A DNA stretch of 19,940 nt from Terana coerulea (lineage: Eukaryota > Basidiomycota > Agaricomycetes > Polyporales > Phanerochaetaceae): positions 1-19,940 of the forward strand of contig JAKOGH010000361.1 in the NCBI GenBank assembly GCA_024811115.1, written 5' to 3'. Position 1 is the stretch's first letter. Each line of letters begins with the position of its first letter. This document shows, piece by piece, positions 1-8,462 of this stretch. The notes below the pieces were generated by a model. That model was not told where the DNA came from, did no database searches, and saw only the letters and a list, made by a program, of their open reading frames with translations. The translations under genes and the position numbers were made by a program.

Positions 1-99
1 GAGGCCGCCACCAGGGCCTCATCTGGGACCATCGCTACTCTGTTGCTGATGATCGATGCGCGTTAGAGGTCAGTCTAGGTTCGGAACAATGATGGGATA
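1..99. other. Left edge, possible end of a neighbouring gene
   Basis: No gene can be proven here. On the plus strand one frame is open from base 2 to a TGA near 90 and contains a protein-like stretch with IWDHRY, so it could be the last exon of a gene lying to the left. On the minus strand an ATG at 32-30 opens a frame that runs off the left edge. Both are too short to judge. Confidence 0.15.
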
Positions 100-756
100 C
101 TATGGGTGGCCCCCTTTTGATAAACGGGACAGATGTGATAATTCAGGTCCAGCGGCCGACACACTCAAGCGTTGACCTTGGGATTATTTTCTAAGATACA
201 CAGTAGCTATCGAAGCATGCCTGTTTACTCAGAAAGCTCGAAAATGAAGGAGGGAGGTGTAGGAATTACAGAAGGTGCTCAAGAAGGTCGTTTACAGTCT
301 AAATCAGAGTGCTGATGGGCTCACCTTGCCAGATCCCTCCAGGAAACACTGTCAAAGTTGCAGGCAGTATTTCACATATGTATAGTTATGATTTGCACAT
401 CTTTGCAGCATGCCGATGCTGCTTGTGCGTGAAGGACTGCTCAATTATCACTTCGAGGACCGGTTTGTGAGCGCTAACACTGTTGATTGACCAATGAGGT
501 GGACGGATTCCGTCACGAATATGGGAATTTTGTGATGGCGCAGTTTCTCCGAGTTATCATTACTGGGTCCACCCAGAGTTGTCTTTTCGGAACCCTTCCG
601 ATGAAGTCTGTAGTCCAAGAAGAAATACAGAAAAAATACGGACATGTAAACAAGATTGTGTTGCACGCAGATGTGCAAAATGACGGAGAAAGGGAGAGGG
701 ATGAGGCGCAGTGCTGCAGAAAGTCGAAAGTGTTATCAAAAGGGGGCCAACCATAG
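100..756. mobile_element. Candidate 657-bp non-autonomous TA-flanked element (MITE)
   Basis: The two ends are inverted copies of each other. Bases 100-123 and the reverse complement of 733-756 match at 23 of 24 positions (core TGGCCCCCTTTTGATAA). A TA dinucleotide flanks each end (98-99 and 757-758). Inverted ends plus a TA duplication are known for the Tc1/mariner/pogo superfamily. The inside has only short open frames and nothing I recognise as a DDE/D transposase, so it would depend on a transposase made elsewhere. It ends 136 bp upstream of the zinc-finger ATG, so it may supply part of that promoter. Chance similarity is unlikely at this length, but a second genomic copy is needed for proof. 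Confidence 0.65.
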
Positions 757-892
757 TAACACTGACAGATCCACGCTGCACGGTATCATACAGCCCTGCG
801 CTTCCGCCCGCTCAGCATTGTCGCCCTTATAGACACCCGTGCGAACGACGCCACACCTCTGCACACGCTCCACACGCCACCTCGCCCCAAGT
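757..892 (+). promoter_or_regulatory. 5' flank of the zinc-finger gene
   Basis: This 136-bp stretch between the TA-flanked element and the ATG at 893 must hold the proximal promoter and leader if that start is right. It becomes CA-rich and pyrimidine-rich close to the ATG, as in many fungal leaders. I see no clear TATA box. Confidence 0.35.
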
Positions 893-2580
893 ATGTCGTC
901 CTCACCCAGCACCCCTCCGCCCCTCCGCCCCCACCTCCCCCGCTCGCCCTCGACGTCCACCGCTGGTGAGTGCACGTCGAGCATCCTGCCGTCGACGACC
1001 GCTCATCCACGACGAACGTTGCAGTCGACGACCAGACCCTCCTGACAGAATCCCGCACAGCGACCCCTCGCCCGCGCACTCGCCCGCGCCCTCATCGTCC
1101 ACATACACCGCAAGAGCCGTATCCCATGGACGTGGACGTGAGCAGCCCGCGCAGCTCACCGATCCCGTCCCACTCCACCACACACCGCCTGCCGCCGCCA
1201 CCTCCGATCCCGTCTCTCAGCACCGTCACCCGGCTGCCGCCCATCCGATGCACGACCTCCAGACACGCCAACTCGCAGTTCCGCTCCGGGCCGTACGAGC
1301 TGTCGACCGGCATCCAGGAGCTCCATGAGCTGCGCGAGGTCCTCCGGGCAGAGCAACAGCAATGCCTGCAGCGGCTCGAGTACCTCGACGCACGCGTCGC
1401 CGCGGCTGAGGCGAGGATACAGCGCAGGCTGCGCAATGGTGACGGGTCGCCCGTCCCGACCGTGCGCCGCAGGTCCTGGGCCGACGCCGGTCTCCTCTCT
1501 CCTCCAATGAGCCCCTCGGAAGCGGGGCGGCAGCCAGCCACGAGCAGCGGTTCCCAGTCGCAGACGTACGACCGGAGCAGCGACGAATCCGGCATTGAGG
1601 GCACGCCCGCGGAGTCCGTCGCTGGGTCGTCGAGCTGGAGGGAACCCCGCGTGCGGTCGATGTCGGAGCTCTCGACACGCCTGCGGCCTTACAGTTTCCA
1701 ATCCCCGGACTCATCCTTACCTTATCACTCTCGATACGACCGTTATGAGTCCAGCCTGCGCCACCACATCCCTGGAGACAGCGACTCCGGGAGCGAAGAT
1801 GAAGTTACACCCCTCCGCCGTCACTTCCAAGATACTACGTTCACGATCAAGCCACCATGTCTAACATTAGGACGTCCATGCGTCCTTCGTCTCCTCCCCG
1901 AGAGCAACCACCCTCGGCCCAGCCTACCACACCACTTCGTTCCGGATAGTACAACACCGTATGCGCCCACAAGACATGATCACACAGGAAGACCTCTCTA
2001 TCAACGCCTCCATCTCATCCCACCTCCCGGAGTCCGACTCTGAACAGAAGCTGACATGGAAGAACGCCCGGAGCCCGCCCTCGAAACGCTCCGCGCCCCC
2101 GACTCGGACTCGGACGACGCCGCCCCCGCGTCCCCGCACGCCCGCGCCGCGCCACCCAAGCGCGTGCGGCGCTCCGTCCCGCCGCCGCCGCCGCCCAACA
2201 CCTTCGTCTTCGTCGACAACAACACGCCCGCGCCGCCGAAGCGGCGGCTCGCGGTGCGGCGGCAGGCGGACGACGGCAAGATCCCGTGCGACCACGCGCC
2301 GGGCGCGGGCGAGCCCGCGTGCGGCATGTCCTTCACGCGGCCCGCCGACATGAAGCGCCACAAGGAGAGCACGCACGGCGCGACGGCGGGCAAGTACGGG
2401 TGCCCCGTGTGCGGCAAGAGCCTCTCGCGCGCGGACGCGGTGAAGCGCCACATGGAGAAGCGCGTCGAGGTCGCGGACGAGGAGCACGTGCGGTTCATGG
2501 CCGAGTGCCGCAGGCGCGACGGCGGCGGGGACGGCTGGCGGTCAGCGGCGGAGCTGTGCGAGACGGGTCGTCGCAGCTGA
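893..2580 (+). CDS. C2H2-type zinc-finger protein (putative transcription factor)
   Basis: Proposed start is the ATG at 893. Exon 1 (893-965) ends at a GTGAGT donor; a 59-nt intron (966-1024) ends in TTGCAG and the frame continues in phase. The N-terminal half is Ser/Pro/Arg-rich with a likely coiled coil around 1309-1431. The C-terminus holds two fingers: the first (from 2287) is C-x10-C-x12-H-x4-H, the second (from 2401) is C-x2-C-x12-H with no second His at the normal spacing. Tandem fingers suggest DNA binding in the nucleus; this is inference, and I cannot name an orthologue. Between about 1850 and 2055 the coding signal hops frame three times and the straight frame has a TGA at 2041-2043. 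Either an intron I could not define or several missing bases lies there, so the middle of the model is unreliable. The last exon is extremely GC-rich. Confidence 0.7.
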
Positions 2581-3061
2581 GGGGCGGCGTGTGGCCTGGG
2601 GACACACTACCTACATACCCTTTGCAGACGTGCTGTTGCGTCTGCGGATTATACACGCATATATTGTTTATTCTGTGTCTTGGTTGCTTTTAGCGGCACG
2701 TCTTAGCGTGTCGGTGTGTAATGCAAATGTCTTTCTACACCAGCGCAGTGCTGATCTCTCGGACTCCGAAGCAAGATCTGGGATGGGCGAGGAGTTTCCA
2801 GCGGAATATGAGACAGTGAGACTGCCACAAGTCATAAGTAAGAACAAATCCTGCTCCATCTGCCTGCCAAGACTTTTTACTTCATCTTTTAGTGGAATTT
2901 TGCAGTTGAACTCAAATTGCAAGGCCACTAAGTTGTGTATAATGGGTCATGCCACTGCCAGAGTCCAGACCAGTCTGCAGAGTTTTATGAGATGATTTTA
3001 AGATCCACCGTATGGTCTAAAAGCTGTGAGAGAGAATTAAAAATAAATAAATTCTTCGTCG
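2581..3061. other. Intergenic, zinc-finger 3' end to tRNA
   Basis: About 480 bp without a supported gene. It should contain the 3' UTR of the zinc-finger gene. Open frames on both strands here are short, overlap each other and show no family motif. The right end contains the tRNA terminator. Confidence 0.5.
3039..3043 (-). terminator. Pol III terminator of tRNA-Val
   Basis: Five A on the plus strand give TTTTT on the minus strand, 18 nt beyond the tRNA 3' end. A run of four or more T is the usual RNA polymerase III stop signal. Confidence 0.7.
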
Positions 3062-3148
3062 TGAATTCGGCCGGGGTCGAACCGGCGACCTTTCGCGCAC
3101 ACACTGTGAGATGTGAGGCGAACGTGATAACCACTACACCACGAATCC
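3062..3148 (-). tRNA. tRNA-Val (anticodon CAC) with a 14-nt intron
   Basis: Read on the minus strand this folds as a full cloverleaf. The acceptor stem pairs GGATTCG with CGAATTC (one G-U) and is followed by discriminator A. The A box is TGGTGTAGTGG and the B box GGTTCGACCCC, which are the internal pol III promoters. The anticodon stem TTCGC/GCGAA closes a loop that reads CTCACA, then 14 extra bases, then C. This places anticodon CAC (valine) with an intron one base after the anticodon, the standard position for nuclear tRNA introns. The mature length is 73 nt before CCA. A TATA-like sequence lies 23-32 bp upstream and a T run lies downstream. The exact intron edges could shift slightly. Confidence 0.93.
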
Positions 3149-3170
3149 GTTGTTCAAACGTAGCAGTATC

Positions 3171-3180
3171 TATATATAAA
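3171..3180. promoter_or_regulatory. TATA element between tRNA-Val and the GMP synthetase gene
   Basis: The sequence TATATATAAA lies 104-113 bp upstream of the GMP synthetase ATG on the plus strand. On the minus strand it is TTTATATATA at -32 to -23 relative to the tRNA, the place where some fungi carry an upstream TATA for tRNA genes. It may serve one or both; the sequence alone cannot say. Confidence 0.5.
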
Positions 3181-3283
3181 TTGCTTTTGACACTGAGCGG
3201 ACAGTCACTCATCAAAATTCTTTGCTCTGACTCTTGCTGCTTAACCTCGGACGTGCAGCCCAGTGTAGACCGCGACGATAACC

Positions 3284-5306
3284 ATGGCTGAGATCCACGA
3301 CCAATTCGACACCATCCTCATCCTCGACTTTGGCTCCCAGGTCGGGACGTCATCCCCGAGCAGTGCGCCTCCGCTGACCAGGTTCCACTGCAGTACAGCC
3401 ATCTCATCACGAGGAGATGTCGCGAGCACAATGTATACGCCGAACTGATGCCGTGCACCCAGAAGATCAAGGACCTGAACTTCAAGCCCACGGGTATGTT
3501 ATGTCGAGATATCATGATGTGGGGATAGTCTTGTAACCGAGCAATCTAGGTGTAATTCTCTCCGGGTCGCCGTATTCCGTGTATGACTCGGACGCACCTC
3601 ACGTCGACCCCGCCGTGTTCGAGCTCGGTGTACCGGTGCTTGGAATCTGCTATGGTCTCCAGGTATAGTTTACCGGTGCTTCGGTGTTGCGGCATCTAAA
3701 AGGACATTTGGGCGTGTAGGAAATGGCTTGGAATATGAAGGGTACTGTGTCCAAGTGCGACCACCGCGAGTACGGCTTTGCGCAACTCCAGGTGATCAAG
3801 GTCGGAGGCGAGGGTCAGTTTACCGGCTCATCAGTCGATGCCCTCTTCGAAGGTCTTGGGAATGATATGCAGGTACGATTATTATCGCGCCCTTCGCATC
3901 AAACGAAGCGGACTCTTATGTTCACCTCTATAGGTCTGGATGTCTCACGGCGACCAGCTCTCATCTCTCCCCGCCGACTTCCATGTCATTGGAAGGACGG
4001 GAACCGCACCGTTCGCCGCCATCACCCATAACTCTAAGCCGTTCTATGGCATACAGTTCCACCCCGAGGTCACTCACTCGAAGCGAGGAAAGGAAGTCAT
4101 TGGACGCTTTATTCTCAACATTTGCAAGTGCCGGACAAATTGGACTATGGTAATCAGCTCGATATTTCTCAGCCGAGACTACGCTAATCCAGGCGTACGC
4201 AGGAAGAGTTCATCGGCAAGGAGATTGCGCGGATACAACAGATTTGCGGGCCCAAGGGCCGTGTCATCGGCGCCGTCAGCGGCGGCGTCGACAGCACCGT
4301 CGCGGCGAAGCTCATGCACGAGGCCATCGGCGACCGCTTCCACGCGATCATGGTCGACAACGGCGTGCTGCGCGCGAACGAGGGCGCGCAGGTGCGCAAG
4401 ATGCTTTCCGAGGACCTCGGCGTGAACCTCACGGTCGTCGACGCGGCGGACGAGTTCCTCGGGTTGCTGCGCGACGTCGAGGACCCCGAGCAGAAGCGCA
4501 AGATCATCGGCAACACGTTCGTGCGCGTGTTCGAGCGCGAGGCGGAGCGCATCGAGAGGGAGGCCGAGGCGGAGGAGAAGACGGGTGCGGAGAAGAAGGG
4601 ACGCGTCGAGTGGTTGCTGCAGGGTACCCTTTACCCGGATGTCATCGAGAGCATCAGCTTCAAGGGCCCAAGCGCTACCATCAAAACGCACCATAATGTT
4701 GGTGGCCTGCTGAAGGACATGAAGCTGAAGCTCATTGAGCCATTGAGGGAGCTCTTCAAAGGTGCGCGGTCTTTCCTCCTCCATCGTCGTTCCAGCTCAC
4801 CCTGAGCATCTGTATAGACGAAGTCCGTGCGCTTGGCCGCCTCCTCAGCATCCCTACCCACCTTGTCCAACGCCACCCCTTCCCCGGCCCTGGGCTCGCC
4901 ATCCGTATCCTGGGCCCCGTCACCCGCGAGCAAGTCCAGATCCTCCAGAAGGCGGACGACATCTACATCTCTGAGATCCGCGCCGCCAACCTGTACGACC
5001 AGATCAGCCAGGCCTTCGCCGTGTTGCTGCCCGTGAAGGCCGTCGGCGTCATGGGTGACAAGAGGACGTATGAGCAGGTGATCGCCCTCCGCGCCGTGCA
5101 ATCCGAGGACTTCATGACGGCGGACTGGTTCTGCTTCCCACCCGAGGTCCTTCGCAAGATATCCTCGCGTATCACGAACGAGGTCGAGGGCATTAACCGG
5201 GTAACATATGATATCTCCTCAAAACCACCAGCAGTGCGTCTTGTGTCTTTCAAACCATTGCTTTCAGGGTGCTGATCAAAAGCTTTAGACCGTCGAGTGG
5301 TTGTGA
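3284..5306 (+). CDS. gua1: GMP synthetase (glutamine-hydrolysing)
   Basis: Converts XMP, ATP and glutamine to GMP in the cytosol, the last step of de novo guanine nucleotide synthesis (EC 6.3.5.2). Exons: 3284-3340, 3394-3493, 3550-3662, 3720-3872, 3934-4149, 4203-4761, 4818-5233, 5289-5306. All seven GT-AG introns are 53-61 nt and all phases agree, giving 543 aa, close to the yeast enzyme. The N-terminal glutamine amidotransferase carries GICYGLQ (nucleophile Cys86) and FHPE (His184, Glu186). The ATP pyrophosphatase domain has the P-loop SGGVDS at 239-244. The C-terminal dimerisation domain ends in SSKPPATVEWL, as in the family. The ATG at 3284 precedes the conserved [11 protein letters not shown]. 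The last exon is only 18 nt. No missing key residue and no frame problem was found. The symbol follows yeast GUA1. Confidence 0.97.
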
Positions 5307-6975
5307 GCTTTCTGGATGATGATTAAAGGTGCAACCTATGCAGTAGGCCGGACGTGAACTGGGTGCTGGCAATGTAGGAGGTTTTACTGTATGGCTAAAT
5401 TTCATCTTACGTCCCACATAATGAAGACAACATTTGCATGGTCTGGCCTTGATATGACGCATGCTTGTTCCACATGTGTTGTTGCTCTCATACACTCGGT
5501 GCTCATTGGCCAGTTCCAAAGCTTATCGCAAGGTTGTCGCCACTAGCGAGCACAAGGTTGCCAGTTACCTCAGCGCAGTGCATGAGAGCAGTACGCCAAT
5601 TCACTTTAACTTAGTTATGCACTCGAATGTGTACAGAGAGAAGGACATGGAAGTTATATTGAGTTGTCTACAAATACATGAACTCAAGCTCAGTCCGCAA
5701 ACAAACAAACCAGAAATAAATAAAAATTAAGGCGTGAGTTGGTTTCCCTCATCAGAGGTACTTATCCCGAGGACCACGAAAAGGTCCACGCCAGGACGAA
5801 CATCATAAGGATGTTCGCCCTCCCTCGGGACGCACCTTATATATGTCTTTGCGAGAGTTGGGAGGCGGCCTAAATGCAATGCACAGCGCAGTAGTGTGCC
5901 ACATAGGGAGGTGCAGGGGTCAAATCGCTGGTCGCCCGGACGGCGTTACCGGGCCATACTCGACTGAGGCCAGTCACACAGCGAGCATGGCTCTCGCTAC
6001 GCCGGACGATGAGGGGATGGCACATCCTGCACCTCGGCTCTGGAGCTACGCATACCTGCCATACATCACGGCCGCCGGGAGGAGGAGGGAGAGAGTCGAA
6101 AGGGCCTGGGGTGCACGGACTGTTGGGAGGACGCGGGCAAAGGAGGTCCATGGACACGCTCGTCGCGCTCAAGCCGAAGGCCTGCGGTGGGTACACAAGG
6201 TCACGGAGGTCTGCAGGCACCAAGGCCCTTGGCGCATCCATGCCACCACTGGCAGTTGTGTTGTGTTGGTGGACCCATGAACGCAGACGACCGGGAGAGG
6301 CGACGAGGTGCTGCCCGCAGAGACGCAATGCCGGAAAGTCCTCCCGCCGGACACCCAGGCAGACCCGGGGAAGGGAGCGAAGAGAAGGAGAGAGAGAGGA
6401 AGGAATGGTGAGGAGAAAGAGCGAGGTTGGCTGGGTATTTATATGTTTCTGCGGCTGGCAGTCCGTTTACTGACAATTAACGGGGTCACGCCGTCAACCA
6501 AACCATCCTAAATACCTGCCTAATTCGGCTGTCGCACTGATCCCGCCCCGCCGCTCGGGCGGGCGCTTGCAGCTTGCCTCGCGTCCTTTTGCAGCTGCCA
6601 ACTCAGGCTCCGAGTCTGAACACTCCCTTTCATGTACTCTGCACGCGTTCAAAGCATTTTTCTACTACTCAACGTCACTTAACATAGGTAAGCCATGCGG
6701 ATGAATACTCTACATGGAGGCGAAGCTTGCAACAGGTATTCTCTACTGGGTGAAATGTATCGCGGCTCTGCTTATCATTGCAACCCTAAAGAGCCTCACG
6801 CGTTCGACCGTCGTATCACGTCCAAACGGTCTCATCGGGGTACTCTGCGTGGCGGAAAACTCAAGTGTAACTTCGTGACCCAACGCCGAAGACAGTTGAA
6901 TATCCTAACTAAAAATACACCAGAGCCCTGGAAATGTTCTACCGTCTAGCATACGTAAGACTGCCCTCGGGATCA
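5307..6975. other. Gene-free 1.67-kb stretch between two gene 3' ends
   Basis: GMP synthetase (plus) and the SDR gene (minus) both end here, so only 3' UTRs are required. Open frames of up to about 150 codons exist at 5843-6473 on both strands, but they overlap each other, start anywhere, and their translations show biased Arg/Gly/Pro composition and no motif. I support no gene. The stretch holds the foldable element at 5756-5837 followed by a TATA-like TTATATAT at 5837-5844, and a small GC hairpin (CCCGCC/GGCGGG) at about 6542-6563. An unrecognised non-coding RNA or short gene is possible. Confidence 0.5.
5756..5837. repeat. 82-nt nested inverted repeat able to fold into a branched structure
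   Basis: Outer pairing joins 5756-5759 with 5834-5837 and 5765-5772 (TCCCGAGG) with 5823-5830 (CCTCGGGA). Inside, 5797-5803 (CGAACAT) pairs with 5811-5817 around a 7-base loop, and GGACC (5771-5775) can pair with GGTCC (5783-5787), competing with the outer stem by two bases. This is visible directly. The function is unknown: structured RNA, terminator or remnant of a mobile element are all possible. Confidence 0.5.
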
Positions 6976-8362
6976 TCACTGCGACGCCTGCGACTTGAGG
7001 ATCGCGTCAACCTGCGCGCCGATGCTTGCCAGCATGTCCGCGGTCGTGTGCTGCGGCTTCCAGCCGATGGACCGCGACCGGTTGCCCGCGGCGCGCGAGT
7101 TGCTGCCGACGAGGAAGTTTCCAACATCCTGCGCAACGGACATGCATTGTCAGGTCGTGTACATGTCAGCGCACCAGTGGAGTCGACGTACCTCGGACGG
7201 GAAGAACTGGGCGAGCTCCTCGGGGGTGTACGCGGTCGGCTCCGGGCCCTTGCCGAGGCCCTTCGCGTGCAGCACCTTCGCGATCTCGCTCGTCAGGTCG
7301 TGCCAGGCGTACGAGCCATTCTCGCAGACGTAGTAGCCCTCGCGGCCGTGCCCGAGAGTGTTGGCGGGCTTGGTGACGGCGTCGTACAGGACGAGGTACA
7401 GGTCCGCCGCTGTGCAGCCCGAGTCAGCTCTGAAAGTCTGCTTGGAGCGGGTGGGACTTACTGTCGTCGATGCTAACGTTGTTCCACGTGGAGAGTCCCT
7501 TCCCACTACGGCGCCTTGGCCGCGGGCGAGCGAAGTCTTGATGAGCGCGGGGATTTGGATGGAGAAGATGCTTTGGATGCCTGCGTCGACGAACGGCGTC
7601 GACGGTATGCCGTAGATAGTGGCCGGGAGGATGATGTAGCTCTTCACGTGGCCTGTGCGCATAATCGCAAACTTCAGCTGCTGCGAGAGTAACGAGGCAC
7701 TGAGACCCACCTTGCTTGTCCGCCGCCACGATCTCCTTGTCGATAGCCCGGAAGAAGGCTTCGTCGGACAAGGTCTCGATTTGTTCGGGGTTCAGGTCGT
7801 CGTAGACCAGGTCGCGCGGGAACATTCCCTTTGCTGGGGTGGCGAAGGTGCCAGTGCCCGACTGTGTATGTAGCATTAGTACCTGCCGCCCAACTTTCTA
7901 GGATAAAGTCTTACAGTGTGGATAAGTATAGGGGCCTTTCCGGTGGCGTCGAACCGCTTCTTGGTGCCCCTGAGAAGCGCTTGGATGACTGGGACATCAA
8001 TGCCATGAGTCTGAGCCACATGTTAATTTAGTTAATGCGGATGAGAAGCGCGAAGTGTTGACTTACGATGGAGAAGACGATATCCGCCTTCGACGTGATG
8101 TCCTCAAGAAACTGGTGGTCCGTGACGGAACCTATGACCGTCTTGACACCGTGCTGCTCGAGCACTTTGGCCTTTGACTCTGACCGCTGAAGGACGGTGA
8201 TGTCCAGCGACTTTGCAGTAGGGTGAGCGAGAAGGCGGTTGAGGACGGTGCCTCCGATGTAGCCTGCATGGCACACTCCTTTAGCACGTCACATCGTCAA
8301 AGACTGCTACAGCACACACCTGTGGCACCGAGGAAGAGAACGGGAGTCTTGGCGGCAGACAT
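6976..8362 (-). CDS. NAD(P)-binding Rossmann protein, SDR/NmrA-like family
   Basis: Exons on the minus strand: 8362-8320, 8263-8067, 8010-7915, 7861-7711, 7652-7462, 7409-7192, 7128-6976. Introns are 52-63 nt with good GT-AG ends. The protein of about 349 aa starts MSAAKTPVLFLGATGYIGG, with the dinucleotide-binding GATGYIGG loop split by intron 1. Later conserved-looking parts are SYIILPATIYG, WNNVSIDD and the C-terminal GNRSRSIGWKPQHTT. The family (extended or atypical short-chain dehydrogenases and NmrA-like sensors) binds NAD(P) in the cytosol; the substrate cannot be told. Exon 5 carries an apparent one-base loss near 7497-7504: upstream reads GQGAVVG and downstream KGLSTWNN in the next frame, and the intron phases agree only if one base is added. 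It is transcribed towards the GMP synthetase gene, with its promoter in 8363-8470. Confidence 0.85.
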
Positions 8363-8439
8363 GACTTCGAGGAGAGTATGGATGAGTGGATGTTTTGAGA
8401 GTGTGTTTGTGAAGTAGTGCTGGCTTTCAGGAGGAAACC

Positions 8440-8462
8440 CAGGACGACCTTTATACGTCCTG
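8440..8462 (-). promoter_or_regulatory. TATA box inside a perfect inverted repeat, SDR promoter
   Basis: On the minus strand TATAAA sits about 88-93 bp upstream of the SDR ATG. It is flanked by CAGGACG and CGTCCTG, a perfect 7-bp inverted repeat with a 9-bp spacer. The distance fits a fungal core promoter. The flanking arms could be a binding site for a dimeric protein; that part is inference. Confidence 0.55.

Noticed and set aside
487..756. Pumilio-like piece EYGNFVMAQFL inside the 657-bp element
   Set aside because: Only one short match, no second repeat and stops in the upstream frame; not enough to call a gene or pseudogene.
711..1604. Long frames in other phases and on the minus strand over the zinc-finger gene 5' half
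   Set aside because: They are Arg/Pro/His-rich by-products of the GC-rich coding sequence; the splice-consistent plus frame from 893 explains the region better.
5748..5755. CTGATGAG on the minus strand followed by GGAAAC, like a hammerhead ribozyme core, next to the foldable element
   Set aside because: There is no stem II between the two core parts and no matching stem III with a cleavage site; the match is too short to stand alone.
5843..6473. Open frames of about 145-155 codons on both strands
   Set aside because: They overlap on opposite strands, show biased composition, no family motif and no splice logic. Long frames are expected in such GC-rich sequence.
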